Under the pieces are notes generated by a model. The model saw only the letters and a program-made list of their open reading frames with translations, did not search any database and had not been told where the DNA came from. Below, in pieces: positions 24,891-33,846 of a DNA stretch of 61,552 bases (position 1 is the first letter of the stretch; each line of letters opens with the position of its first letter). Source of the DNA: Nonomuraea terrae (GTDB lineage Bacteria > Actinomycetota > Actinomycetes > Streptosporangiales > Streptosporangiaceae); assembly GCF_004348995.1 (NCBI RefSeq), contig NZ_SMKQ01000025.1, positions 1 through 61,552 on the forward strand, given 5' to 3'. A program made the position numbers and the translations under genes.

Positions 24891-25841
24891 TCAGATCACC
24901 CGTCCAGACCGGAGCACGGTGAGCGCCGCTCCCCCGGTGAGCAGCGCGAGGGCGAGCCCGATCAGCCCGCCGGCGAGGGGCAGCGGCTCGTCGGAGACGG
25001 TGAGCCGCAGGTCGATGGTGTCAGCGATCCCGTCGAGCCGCGCGGCGTCGGAGGCGGGGTGGTAGGCGCCGCCGGTGGTCTGCGCGATCAAGGTGAGGGT
25101 GTCCTCCTCGAGCGAGGTCTGCAGGTGGTAACCGTCGACCTTCACCGTCGCCCCCGCCGTGGTGCCGACCCCGACGGTGTGGATGTGGACGCCCGCCTTC
25201 TGGGCGACGGTGGCGGCGCGTTCGACGTCCGGGCCCTGGTTCTGCCCGTCGGAGAACATCACGATCGTCGCCGACGGCCAGTAGCCGATGTCGGGCGCGG
25301 TGCCGTCGCGGCCGAGGGCCACCTGCTCGCCGGTGATCGCCGACAGTGACGCCATGATGGCCGTCCCCAGCGAGGTGCCGCCGGTGAGCTTCAGCCGGTC
25401 GATGGCCTTGAGCGCGATGGAGTGGTCGGCGTCCGGCCGTGCGGTGGTGAGCGCGCCCCGTTCGAACGCGACGACTCCGATGTCGACGCTGCCGGGCTGC
25501 GCCGCCACGAACGCGCGAGCCGCCCGCTGCGCGGCCGCCAGCCGGGTCGGCGCGACGTCGTCGGCGCCCATGCTGTTGGAGACGTCGATGGCGAGGATGA
25601 CGGTGCCCGCGGTCCGCGGGACCGGCACCATGGCCGCCGGTCCCGCGGTGGCGATCGCGAGCACCCCGACGCCGGCGATCGTCAGGCCGGTTCCGAGGTA
25701 CGCCCGGCGTCCGCCCGCCACGGCGACGCCGGCCGCGGCGAGCGCGGCCGTCCGCCGGCGGGCCGAGACGACGGCCGCCCAGGCGAGCGCCGCCGTGACG
25801 AGCAGTCCGACGGCCAGCAGCAGCGGGGAGGACAGGGTCAT
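24891..25841 (-). CDS. VWA-domain membrane protein (BatA-like), first copy
   Basis: 316-aa paralogue of the next gene. Membrane segments LLLAVGLLVTAALAWAAVV and YLGTGLTIAGVGVLAIATAG; VWA domain with the MIDAS variant DVSNSMGADD (DxSxS kept); C-terminal helix LPLAGGLIGLALALLTGGA. ATG 25841 has a GGGTC region upstream and begins the first helix. It lies 22 nt after DUF58. DUF58-VWA-VWA-MoxR order is a known arrangement of the Bat/YeaD-type module. Confidence 0.85.
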   Translation of the reverse strand: MTLSSPLLLAVGLLVTAALAWAAVVSARRRTAALAAAGVAVAGGRRAYLGTGLTIAGVGVLAIATAGPAAMVPVPRTAGTVILAIDVSNSMGADDVAPTRLAAAQRAARAFVAAQPGSVDIGVVAFERGALTTARPDADHSIALKAIDRLKLTGGTSLGTAIMASLSAITGEQVALGRDGTAPDIGYWPSATIVMFSDGQNQGPDVERAATVAQKAGVHIHTVGVGTTAGATVKVDGYHLQTSLEEDTLTLIAQTTGGAYHPASDAARLDGIADTIDLRLTVSDEPLPLAGGLIGLALALLTGGAALTVLRSGRVI

Positions 25842-25863
25842 GAGCCTCCTCCGGCGACCCCGG

Positions 25864-26748
25864 TCATGACGACCGGTCCCGGTTCCGGGCGACGACCTCG
25901 ACGAGCGCCTCGGCCAGATCACGGTCGGTGTCGACGCGGTGGACGGGCACCCCTGCCCGGCGCATGCCCGCCGCGAGCCGGGCGTCGCGGGCATCGACGG
26001 CGGCACGGAAGCGGACCCGCAACAGCGGGTCGGCGGAGTCGACGACGAGCTGCTCGCCGGTCTCGGCGTCCTCGACCACGATCAGCCCGGCTTCGGGCAG
26101 CACGTCGTCGGCGGTGTCCACGATCCGCAGGGCGACCACCTCGTGCCGCCGGGCCAGGCGCTGGAGGGAACGCTCCCAGTCGCCGTCGCCGATGAAGTCC
26201 GACAGCACGACGACGAGTGCGCGGCGGCGCGCGAGCCGTCCGGCCGCATCGAGCATCTCCGCCAGGTCGGTGGTGGCGCCGCCACGCGCCCCGGCGGTGC
26301 GTTCCAGCTCGGCGCCGATTCGCAGCGCGTGCCGCCGGGTGGTGCCGGGCGGCACGACGCGCAGCATCCCGGTGTCGAAGAGCAGGGCGCCGACGCGGTT
26401 GCCGCCCCGGCCGAACAGCCGGGCGAGGACGAGCGCGAGCTCGGCGAGCACGTCGTGCTTGCCGCGCCCCGGCCGGCCGGCCGCCATCGACGCCGACCGG
26501 TCGAGCACGAGCCACACCGTCAGCTCGCGATCCTCGGTGAACACGCGCACGTGCGGCTCGTCCAGCCGCGCGGTCACGTTCCAGTCGATGTGCCGGGCGT
26601 CGTCGCCGTCGTTGTAGGGGCGCAACCCGGTGAAGTCGATCCCGGAGCCGCGGTACGCGGTGCGGTGGGCGCCCTGGAGCCGGCCGTCGAGTCTGCGGAC
26701 GACCTTCCACTCCAGGTGGAGCAGGAGTCTCTCGGGAGCGGTGGCCAT
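25864..26748 (-). CDS. DUF58-domain protein
   Basis: 294-aa cytosolic protein with the family signature YRGSGIDFTGLRPYNDGDDARHIDWNVTAR, followed by a VWA-like part (LVLDRSASMAAG, VVLSDF). DUF58 proteins are partners of MoxR ATPases. Only 3 nt separate it from the MoxR stop, and 22 nt from the VWA gene downstream. Start ATG 26748. Confidence 0.88.
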   Translation of the reverse strand: MATAPERLLLHLEWKVVRRLDGRLQGAHRTAYRGSGIDFTGLRPYNDGDDARHIDWNVTARLDEPHVRVFTEDRELTVWLVLDRSASMAAGRPGRGKHDVLAELALVLARLFGRGGNRVGALLFDTGMLRVVPPGTTRRHALRIGAELERTAGARGGATTDLAEMLDAAGRLARRRALVVVLSDFIGDGDWERSLQRLARRHEVVALRIVDTADDVLPEAGLIVVEDAETGEQLVVDSADPLLRVRFRAAVDARDARLAAGMRRAGVPVHRVDTDRDLAEALVEVVARNRDRSS

Positions 26749-26751
26749 GGC

Positions 26752-27741
26752 TCAGCGGTTCTGCAGGACGACGTCGGGCGTCCGGACGGCCCCGAGCACC
26801 CTGGTGATGATCGTGTCGGCGTCGACGTCGTCCGCGAGGGCCTCGTAGGACAGCACGAGGCGGTGGCGCAGCACGTCGAGCGCGAGCTCGGACAGGTCGT
26901 GCGGCAGGACGTAGTCGCGGCCGCGCAGGAGCGCCAGCGCCCGGGCGCCCGTGACGAGCGCGATGGACGCCCGCGGGCTCGCCCCGTGGGTGACGTACGG
27001 TTCCAGCTCGCCGAGCCCGGCCGTCGCGGGGGAACGCGTCACGGAGACCAGCCGCACCGCGTAGTCGACGATCGCCGGATCGACGTAGACCTGCTGGGCG
27101 CGGGCCCGCATCGCGATCAGGTCCTCGGCCGTCACCATCGGCTGTGGCGGCTCGGGCGGACGCAGCGCCCGTCCGACGATCGCCTGCTCTTCGGCCTGTG
27201 TCGGATAGTCGACGATCACCTTCATCATGAACCGGTCGACCTGCGCTTCGGGCAGCGGGTAGGTGCCCTCCGACTCGATCGGGTTCTCCGTCGCCATGAC
27301 CAGGAACGGCTCGGGCACCCGGAACGTCTCACGGCCGATCGTCACCTGATGCTCCTGCATCACTTCCAGCAGGGCGCTCTGCACCTTGGCGGGGGCGCGG
27401 TTGATCTCGTCGGCCAGCAGCAGGTTCGCGAACACCGGGCCGAGCTCGGTCTTGAACTCCCCGGAGTGCTGGTGGTAGACCCGCGTGCCCACGAGGTCGG
27501 CGGGCACCAGATCGGGGGTGAACTGGACGCGCTGGAAACTCCCGGCGATCGCGGCGGCCAGCGATTTCACCGCGAGCGTCTTGGCCAGGCCCGGCACTCC
27601 TTCGACGAGCAGGTGGCCGTCGGCGATCAGCGCGACGGCCATGCGCTCCAGCAGGACGTCCTGGCCGACGATCGTGCGTTTGACCTCGAACAGCACATGT
27701 TCGAGCGGATGGGCCGACTCGGGGGGCTTGGTCGAGGTCAT
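26752..27741 (-). CDS. MoxR-family AAA+ ATPase
   Basis: 329-aa AAA+ chaperone. Walker A GVPGLAKT (about residues 55-62), MoxR signature DEINRAPAKVQSALLEVMQE (Walker B DEIN), sensor motif ATENPIESEGTYPLPEAQ(L/V)DRF and a C-terminal helical lid. It acts on the DUF58/VWA partners encoded downstream in the same operon. ATG 27741 with AAGGG upstream. Confidence 0.92.
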   Translation of the reverse strand: MTSTKPPESAHPLEHVLFEVKRTIVGQDVLLERMAVALIADGHLLVEGVPGLAKTLAVKSLAAAIAGSFQRVQFTPDLVPADLVGTRVYHQHSGEFKTELGPVFANLLLADEINRAPAKVQSALLEVMQEHQVTIGRETFRVPEPFLVMATENPIESEGTYPLPEAQVDRFMMKVIVDYPTQAEEQAIVGRALRPPEPPQPMVTAEDLIAMRARAQQVYVDPAIVDYAVRLVSVTRSPATAGLGELEPYVTHGASPRASIALVTGARALALLRGRDYVLPHDLSELALDVLRHRLVLSYEALADDVDADTIITRVLGAVRTPDVVLQNR

Positions 27742-27767
27742 GGTGTCCCTTCTCGTGACGCTCTCGG

Positions 27768-28556
27768 TCAGATCTCGGGCCCGTCACCCGGCGGGCCGTC
27801 GCCTTCGCCGCCGCCCAGGGCCGCGCCGATCGGCACCGCGAACGCGATGCCGGCGAACGCCTCGTCGCCTCCCGGGTCGGCGATCGAGACGACGATCCCG
27901 ATGACCAGGCCGCGAGCGTCCAGGAGAGGGCCGCCGGAGCTGCCGGGGTTGACGGAGGCGTCGAACTGGATGAGCCCGCTCAGGTCGCCGTTCTCGGCGC
28001 TCCGGTTCAGGCCCGACACGACCCCGGTGGAGACGCTGTAGGTCAGGCCCAGCGGATTGCCGATCGCCACGACGGGCGCGCCCACGGCCACGCCACCGCC
28101 GAGCGTCGCCGGGACGACGATCTCCGGCAGCTCCGCGGGTTGGAGGGTCGCGACGTCGCGCTTGGGATCCGACGACACGACAACAGCCTTCGCCTTGGTG
28201 CCGTCGGCGAACGTCAGGGTGACGTCTTCGGAGTCTTCGATGACGTGGTGCGCCGTCAGAATCGTCCCGTCCTCGGCCGCGATCACCCCGGTTCCGAGCG
28301 ACTTCCCGGCCTGGATGACCACCACCGACGGCCCGACCTTCTCGAAGACCTCGGCCGTTGTGAGCGCCGCGCTGGGCGTCGGCGTCGCGCTCGGCCCGGG
28401 TGCGGCCGCTTCGCCGTTCCCCCCGCTGCTTCCCAGCCAGTACGCCAGCACCGCCACGACGACGAGTGCGCCGCCCACGACGACCAACCGCCTAGCTTTC
28501 CCGGTCACAACTTTCCGAGCCTCGGCCGCACCGTCATCCTGCGGCACACGCTCCAT
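27768..28556 (-). CDS. Membrane-anchored S1C (HtrA-like) serine protease
   Basis: 262-aa protein with a short cytosolic N-terminus, one membrane helix (LVVVGGALVVVAVLAYWLG), a Pro/Ser/Thr linker and a trypsin-like protease domain outside: His in LTAHHV, Asp in SDPKRDVATL, Ser in NPGSSGGPLL. It lacks a PDZ domain, so it is shorter than DegP. ATG 28556 follows GATGGAACG; an upstream in-frame extension is unlikely. It is the first gene of the five-gene operon and may process VWA or secreted proteins. Confidence 0.83.
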   Translation of the reverse strand: MERVPQDDGAAEARKVVTGKARRLVVVGGALVVVAVLAYWLGSSGGNGEAAAPGPSATPTPSAALTTAEVFEKVGPSVVVIQAGKSLGTGVIAAEDGTILTAHHVIEDSEDVTLTFADGTKAKAVVVSSDPKRDVATLQPAELPEIVVPATLGGGVAVGAPVVAIGNPLGLTYSVSTGVVSGLNRSAENGDLSGLIQFDASVNPGSSGGPLLDARGLVIGIVVSIADPGGDEAFAGIAFAVPIGAALGGGEGDGPPGDGPEI

Positions 28557-28679
28557 CGTTCCATCTTCATAAAACTCAGCCCAAAACGCCACATAATCGA
28601 CCTGAAAACTCCGCCAGAACGGGTCCTCACAGCCCAACGCGCGCAGGACGGAGACGGCGCCCGCGGCGCCGGCTGTCTG

Positions 28680-28911
28680 TCGAGCCGGTGACGCTCGGGG
28701 GTGCCATCGCGGCAGCGGTACACGTGGCAGTGGGGATGCTGTTGCCGGTCGGGGCGGAGGAGTGGTTTGTGCCTCACGGCGCCCGCCGCCGGCCACCGAT
28801 CTGGTGACCGGCCGGCGCAGCGCTTTCCGTCTTTCTGGTCGCCCTGGCGGGCGTGGCCCTCGCGATGCGACGACAGGCAGCCGCGAGAGGGATGGCCGTA
28901 CCCGCGGACTA
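28680..28911 (+). pseudogene. Remnant of an MFS transporter C-terminus
   Basis: Two plus-strand frames give hydrophobic segments typical of the last helices of a DHA2-type MFS permease: TLGGAIAAAVHVAVGMLLPV (frame ends at a stop about 28805), then, one frame over, AALSVFLVALAGVALAMRRQ ending at 28914. The intervening sequence is not hydrophobic, and no start or upstream body exists. A decayed fragment. Confidence 0.35.
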
Positions 28912-29967
28912 GCGGTGCGTCGCCAGGACCGCGTGGTGATCCACGCCTTCGACGCCTCCCGGATCGGTGTGCACGGTGGCGGCGCGCAGGCGGGGCAGGT
29001 CATGGATGAGCCGGTGCTCGGCCTCCACCGCGATCGCGTGAGCGCCGACCAGGGTCTCGTCATGGCTGACCACGATGTCGACCTCGGCGTGCAGGGCGTG
29101 GCCGACCCAGCGCAGCCGGACCGCGCCCACGTCCTTGACGCCAGGGGCGCCGCGGATGATGTCTTCGGCCTGGTCCACGAGAGCCGGGTCGACGGCGTCC
29201 ATCAGGCGGTGGTAGATCTCGCGCGCCGCGTCCCGAAGGACGAAACAGATGGCCACGGTGATCAGCAGGCCGATGACGGGGTCGGCGATCGGGAAGCCCA
29301 GCGCCGCGCCTCCGGCGCCGAGCAGCACGGCCAGCGAGGTGAAACCATCGGTACGGGCATGCAGGCCGTCGGCGACCAGTGCGGCCGAGCCGATCTCACG
29401 CCCGACCTTGATCCGGTAGCGGGCCACCCACTCGTTGCCGACGAACCCGATCACGCCCGCCGCCGCGACCCACCACAGAGCCCGCACGTCCTGCGGGTCG
29501 ATCAGTCGCTTGACGGCCTCGTACCCGGCCAGGGCGGCCGACGCGGCGATGATGACCACGATCACGATCCCGGCCAGGTCCTCGGCCCGGCCGTAGCCGT
29601 AGGTGAACCGCCGCGTCGCCGCCCGCCTGCCCACCCAGAACGCGATGGCCAGCGGCACCGCCGTCAGGGCGTCGGCGAAATTGTGCAGGGTGTCACCCAG
29701 CAGGGCCACCGATCCCGAGAACGCCACGATGACCGCCTGGGCGAGCGCGGTCACCATCAACATCGCGAAGGAGAGCGCGAGGACCCGCATGCCGCGGCTG
29801 CTCGACTCCAGCGCCGCGTCCGTCTTGCCGGCGCTGTCGTGGCTGTGCGGAGTGAAGGCATGTCCCGCACGCGCAAGCAGACCGCGCAGCCGAGCGGCCC
29901 TACCCGCCGCCCCGTGCCCGTGCCCGTGGCCATGGTCACCCCAGGTCGGCTCCTGCTCTACGGACAT
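28909..29967 (-). CDS. Cation diffusion facilitator (CDF) metal exporter, copy 1
   Basis: 352-aa membrane exporter of divalent metals (H+ antiport). A His-rich N-terminus (DHGHGHGHG, PHSHD) is followed by six membrane segments. Metal-site motifs HNFAD (TM2) and HARTD (TM5) fit the HD-HD type (Zn/Co/Ni). A soluble C-terminal domain follows. It is very similar to the copy at 38451 (e.g. GSVALLGDTLHNFADALTAV and YGYGRAEDLAGI). ATG 29967 is chosen for AAAGGAG upstream. A metal-box-like site lies at 30004-30017. Confidence 0.9.
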   Translation of the reverse strand: MSVEQEPTWGDHGHGHGHGAAGRAARLRGLLARAGHAFTPHSHDSAGKTDAALESSSRGMRVLALSFAMLMVTALAQAVIVAFSGSVALLGDTLHNFADALTAVPLAIAFWVGRRAATRRFTYGYGRAEDLAGIVIVVIIAASAALAGYEAVKRLIDPQDVRALWWVAAAGVIGFVGNEWVARYRIKVGREIGSAALVADGLHARTDGFTSLAVLLGAGGAALGFPIADPVIGLLITVAICFVLRDAAREIYHRLMDAVDPALVDQAEDIIRGAPGVKDVGAVRLRWVGHALHAEVDIVVSHDETLVGAHAIAVEAEHRLIHDLPRLRAATVHTDPGGVEGVDHHAVLATHR

Positions 29968-30003
29968 ACCGCTCCTTTCCACATAAGTCCCAGGATGCCG
30001 ACT

Positions 30004-30017
30004 ATATGTATTCATGT
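30004..30017 (-). promoter_or_regulatory. Probable ArsR/SmtB-type operator before CDF copy 1
   Basis: ATATG-TATT-CATGT in a local AT-rich block, 36 nt before the CDF start. Same geometry (ATATG-N4-CATAT-like) as the site between the ArsR and second CDF genes. Confidence 0.5.
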
Positions 30018-30216
30018 ACGCACGCGACAACTATTCACTTACCAATCACTCGCAGTTGCAACCCTCGCGAACCTTTTCCCGGTCTTGAACGGGCTGCTGA
30101 CCTGCTGACTCGTGAGCCGCGGCCTCTGCGGGGTTCGCCTGGTACGGCGCAGAACTCGTTCCGTCCGGTGCCGACTCTCCGCCCGGACGCAGCTTGATCC
30201 CACCCGAGCGCGGCGA

Positions 30217-30966
30217 TCAGCGGACGCTTCCGAAGCCGACAGCGAAGGCCCGCTTGAGGTACTCCCAGCCAAGGGCGGTGAGCAGTCCTTTCGTCGCGGC
30301 TTCAGGCCCCTGCCGGTCGATCTTCGCGTAGAGGGCCGAGAGAACGCTCCTGTCGTCGCCGGTCATCTCCGTGACGGTCTCGAACCACTCTTGGGCGAGC
30401 TCCTGCACCGCCGGGTCGGCGGGGTCGGTGCCGCGCTCCGCGTGGTCGACCACCCGATCCGCCAGATCCGCCATCCGCTGCCGCCATCGGGCGAACCCCT
30501 CGTCGCCCACCTCCACATGCCGCCGCTTGAGCCGCGCGAACTGCTCGTCTGTCAGGTTCTTGGCCTGCATCATCGCCTCCATCGCCTCGAGGAGCTGATC
30601 GATCGAGGGCTCGCGGGCCTCCCGCAACGCCCGTTGAAGTGCCTGCAGCCGCCGGTGCAGCGTGTGGTTCAGCGTGAGTTGCCGTTCCACCTGGTCGAGC
30701 TGCTGCTCGATGGCCGCCCTCAGATCGCCCCCATCGCCGTCCAGGGAGCCCGCGATCTGACCGAGGGGCATCCTCAGCTCACGTAGCGCCACGATCTGAT
30801 ACAGCCGACGGACGTCATCACCGGTGTAAAGACGATGACCAGCCGCCGACCGCTCGGCCGGGCGCAGCAGCCCGATCTGGTCGAAGTGGTGCAAGGTCCG
30901 CACCGTCAGGCCGGCCGCGGCAGCAAGCTCGCCGATCTTCCAGCGTCGTTCGGTCACATCGATCAC
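30217..30966 (-). CDS. MerR-family regulator with TipAS-type drug-binding domain
   Basis: 249-aa regulator: MerR winged helix (WKIGELAAAAGLTVRTLHHFDQIGLL), a long coiled-coil linker (about residues 90-130) and a C-terminal TipAS domain (about 145-245; DEGFARWRQRMADL, ALYAKIDRQG). TipAS domains bind thiopeptide and other drugs; a TipAL-type activator is likely autoregulated. The start is GTG at 30966; a MerR-type promoter with a 19-nt spacer lies immediately upstream, which would give an almost leaderless mRNA. Confidence 0.88.
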   Translation of the reverse strand: MIDVTERRWKIGELAAAAGLTVRTLHHFDQIGLLRPAERSAAGHRLYTGDDVRRLYQIVALRELRMPLGQIAGSLDGDGGDLRAAIEQQLDQVERQLTLNHTLHRRLQALQRALREAREPSIDQLLEAMEAMMQAKNLTDEQFARLKRRHVEVGDEGFARWRQRMADLADRVVDHAERGTDPADPAVQELAQEWFETVTEMTGDDRSVLSALYAKIDRQGPEAATKGLLTALGWEYLKRAFAVGFGSVR

Positions 30967-30975
30967 CCGCCAGGA

Positions 30976-31006
30976 ACGCTATGTCCTGACGTCGCGTCAG
31001 ATGCAA
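30976..31006 (-). promoter_or_regulatory. MerR-type promoter/operator (19-nt spacer)
   Basis: On the minus strand: -35 TTGCAT (31001-31006), 19-nt spacer containing the dyad CTGACG-CGA-CGTCAG, -10 TAGCGT (30976-30981). Overlong spacers bridged by a dyad are the hallmark of MerR-activated promoters. Expected transcription start is about 3 nt before the GTG at 30966. Confidence 0.7.
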
Positions 31007-31163
31007 CCACCGGCTCTGTCATCCCCGGAGCATCCGCTGAGCGGCGACGGAAGTACATGTGCCGACAGCACCAAGACCGTGGCCGCCGCACCTGCTGCTC
31101 CTGACGCTCGCCCTGTCGGTGGTGAGCACTCCGAGCAGCCTGTTCCTGCTCCCGCTGTGAACG

Positions 31164-32516
31164 TCACAGCAGCACGGTGGCCAGACCGAGCACGGCGCAG
31201 ATGCCGAGGATACGCAGCATCGGCCACTTCAGGACAAAGGTCATGACGAGCGCCGCCACGGTGATCATCAGCGCGATCGGGCTGATCGTCCCCGTCTCAG
31301 GGAGCTGGATGCTGAACGGGCCCCAACCCCAGGTGAAGGTGCGGGTGAACAGGGTGTGCTCGGCGAAGTAGAGGGCCAGGTTGGCGATGACGCCGACGAC
31401 GGCGGCGGTGATGCCCGTCAGTGCGGCGCTGATGGCGGTGTTGTGCCGCAGCCGCTCGACATAGGGAGCGCCTAGAAAGATGAAAAGGAAGCACGGCACG
31501 AAGGTGACCCAGGTGGTGAGCAGGGCACCGAGCAGCGCGCCCGCCCACGGGGTCAGGGCACCGGGATCCCGGTAGGCGCCGAGGAACGCCACGAACTGCA
31601 CGACCATGATGAGCGGCCCCGGCGTGGTCTCCGCGAGGGCCAGCCCGCGCACCATCTCACCGGGTGTGAGCCAGGCGTAGGTCTCCACCGCGCGCTGGGC
31701 GACGAAGGCGAGCACCGCGTACGCGCCGCCGAAGGTGACCAGGGCGGTGCCGGAGAAGAACAGGCCCTGAGTGGTGAAGACGCTGTCGGCACCCAGGAAC
31801 AGTGCCACTGCGGCCACCGGCAGCCACCACGCGACCAGCCCGACGGCCAGGATCCTGCCCGCGGAGCGCAGGCTGGGCTGTGCATGATGCAGAGCGTCGT
31901 CGGGGATCAGCGGGGCGGGCCCACCGTCACCGCCGTGCCCGTTACCCTGCGTGAGCACATGCGGGGTCACCTTGTACGTCGTCCAGCCGCTGAGTGCGGC
32001 AACGGCGATCACGATGGGGAACGGCACGCCGAACAGCGCCAGTGCGAGGAAGGCGGCCACCGCGACGGCGACGAACACCGGATGCGTCAGCGACCGTTTG
32101 GCGACCCGGATGACGGCCTGGGCGACGATGGCCAGCACCGCCGGGGCGATCCCGGCGAACAGGGCGGTCACCACGGTGGTGTCCTGCCACAGGATGTACA
32201 CGGCCGACAGCGCCAGCAACGCAAGCATTCCGGGCAGCACGAACAGGGTGCCGGCGACCAGGCCGCCCCGGGTGCCGTTGAGCAGCCAGCCCACGTAGAT
32301 GGCCAGTTGCTGTGCCTCGGGGCCCGGCAGCAGCATGCAGTAGTTGAGCGCGTGGTTGAAGCGCTGCTGGCCGATCCAGCGCTTCTCCTCCACGAGGGTG
32401 CGCTGCATGACGGCGATCTGCCCGGCCGGGCCGCCGAAGGTCTGCAACGAGATCAGGAACCAGGCCCGTAGCGCCTGCCGGAACGGGATGACGTCTTCGG
32501 TCAGCTGCTGGGCCAT
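31164..32516 (-). CDS. chrA: Chromate transporter ChrA
   Basis: 450-aa two-domain CHR-family antiporter that exports chromate. N-terminal half signature FGGPAGQIAVMQ...W; repeated in the C-terminal half FGGAYAVLAFVAQ and LAETTPGPLIMVVQFVAFLGA. About 10-12 membrane segments. ATG 32516 has SD GGAGG. It follows the split chrB genes and is probably cotranscribed with them from the operator near 33577. Confidence 0.93.
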   Translation of the reverse strand: MAQQLTEDVIPFRQALRAWFLISLQTFGGPAGQIAVMQRTLVEEKRWIGQQRFNHALNYCMLLPGPEAQQLAIYVGWLLNGTRGGLVAGTLFVLPGMLALLALSAVYILWQDTTVVTALFAGIAPAVLAIVAQAVIRVAKRSLTHPVFVAVAVAAFLALALFGVPFPIVIAVAALSGWTTYKVTPHVLTQGNGHGGDGGPAPLIPDDALHHAQPSLRSAGRILAVGLVAWWLPVAAVALFLGADSVFTTQGLFFSGTALVTFGGAYAVLAFVAQRAVETYAWLTPGEMVRGLALAETTPGPLIMVVQFVAFLGAYRDPGALTPWAGALLGALLTTWVTFVPCFLFIFLGAPYVERLRHNTAISAALTGITAAVVGVIANLALYFAEHTLFTRTFTWGWGPFSIQLPETGTISPIALMITVAALVMTFVLKWPMLRILGICAVLGLATVLL

Positions 32517-32619
32517 GCCAACCTCCGCGGGGGCAGGGATGTCGTTCCTCCGGCAGGCGGACCTGTCGGAAGAGCGAGGTCGTGGCCGATCTCCATGGCG
32601 GCGGCGCGCACGGCCCCGT

Positions 32620-33051
32620 TCATGCCGGTTCTCGTCCCAGCAGCAGGCCACGCCGGTAGAACTCGTACAGCCCGTCGAAGATCGGCCCGGTGAGCTCCAG
32701 CACCCGCCGGTCGTCGCAGGTCATCGACAGGCCGCGCAGGATCACGTCCAGTCCGGGCGCCTCGGGGGCGTCGAAGCGCTCGTCGTCGATGTCCGCCTCA
32801 TGGACGATCTCGGCGATCTTCCACAGCACCGGATCGGCCAGCTCGTACCGGTGCAGGATCGTCTCGAACGAGCAGTCGCCGCCGTGATGGGACAGCTCCA
32901 CGCCGCGCATGTCGAAGGGCGTGGCGTCCTCGGGCACCTCGGCGGGGTCGCCGACGAACACGAATTCCGCATCGGGATCCAGGTGCCGGCGGACCAGCCA
33001 GGCGCAGGCCGCCCGGTCGATGTGCACTCCCCGACGGGTTGCCCACTTCAC
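32620..33051 (-). CDS. Chromate resistance protein ChrB, C-terminal domain as separate gene
   Basis: 143-aa protein matching the C-terminal half of ChrB: WATRRGVHIDRAACAWLVRRHLDP, EFVFV, MRGVELSHHGGDCSFET and PGLDVILRGLSM. Its ATG (33051) overlaps the stop of the next upstream gene, so the two ChrB halves are translated in tandem. Role: regulation of or resistance to chromate. Confidence 0.85.
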   Translation of the reverse strand: MKWATRRGVHIDRAACAWLVRRHLDPDAEFVFVGDPAEVPEDATPFDMRGVELSHHGGDCSFETILHRYELADPVLWKIAEIVHEADIDDERFDAPEAPGLDVILRGLSMTCDDRRVLELTGPIFDGLYEFYRRGLLLGREPA

Positions 33052-33524
33052 CGTGACTCCTCCTTCACGGCGGCGCTCTGCTCGACGAGGGCTTGGACGG
33101 CAAGGCGCGCCTCGTCCCGCTCGGCCGGCGGGAAGTAGTCGCGGCGGCCGATCCGCCGCAGCTCGGCCTGCAACCGCTTGACCACCCTCGCCCGCTCCCC
33201 CGGCCGGGCCTGCGCCGCGCCGCGCGCCTGCGCGATCACCGCCTGGTACTCCTCAGCCCTGGCCCGGCGCATCTCCGCCGCTATCGCCTGCTCCTGCCCC
33301 TGGCTCCCAGGCGCGGCCAGCCAGAGCGTCGACGTGCCGCCCATCTCGCCGATCTCCTCCGCGATCCACTCCAACTGCTCACGCGTACGCGCGTCGGCGG
33401 GCAACGCGACCAGCCCGTCGCCGAGCCTCGCCACGCCGAGCCGATCGAGCTTGCGCCAGATCGTGATCCGCAGCGTGGACGGCTGCCGGGGCATCCGGTA
33501 CGCCAGCAGGACCCACTGCCCCAT
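33048..33524 (-). CDS. Chromate resistance protein ChrB, N-terminal domain as separate gene
   Basis: 158-aa protein corresponding to the N-terminal part of ChrB: QWVLLAYRMPRQPSTLRITIW, LGDGLVALPAD, EEIGEMGGTSTLWLAAPG. ATG 33524 is chosen because AGGGG precedes it and the protein then starts like other ChrB proteins. In proteobacteria the full ChrB acts as chromate-sensing repressor of chrA. Here N- and C-terminal domains are split into two overlapping genes (4-nt overlap). Confidence 0.8.
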   Translation of the reverse strand: MGQWVLLAYRMPRQPSTLRITIWRKLDRLGVARLGDGLVALPADARTREQLEWIAEEIGEMGGTSTLWLAAPGSQGQEQAIAAEMRRARAEEYQAVIAQARGAAQARPGERARVVKRLQAELRRIGRRDYFPPAERDEARLAVQALVEQSAAVKEESR

Positions 33525-33846
33525 CGCCCCTGTCACGGCCCACCTCGCTCGCTTGCCATCAAGTATTGAAACCATAGTTACTGTAACCACAGTTACGTGC
33601 CATAGGGAAGTTCCAGACCGGCGAACCCGCAGATGGGCAGCGACCTGACAGCCGACGCGTACGGGCGGGCGCAGCAGATGTCGGGCTGCTGATCAGAGTC
33701 CGACCCAGACCCAGGTAGACCGGGCGACCGTCGGGTTCGAGGGGAAGGGGATCACCGGCACCCCGGCCGAACTGGACGCGGCCTTCCGGCACCGATCCAG
33801 TGACGGCTGCGGCTCCAGCTCGCCGGAACTCGCCGCGACGGCGCCG
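33525..33846. other. Intergenic, chr promoter side, no gene recognised
   Basis: Contains the chr operator (33577-33596). The remainder (33600-33846) shows no supportable gene. Confidence 0.35.
33577..33596 (-). promoter_or_regulatory. Probable chr operator
   Basis: Dyad GTTAC-t-GTAAC with a third GTTAC half-site 9 nt further (33592-33596), 53 nt before the ChrB-N start, in an AT-rich promoter-like segment. Confidence 0.5.

Noticed and set aside
25939..28041. 700-aa plus-strand ORF across DUF58/MoxR/protease
   Set aside because: Shadow of three real genes; composition biased to Arg, Gly, Val, no start signal.
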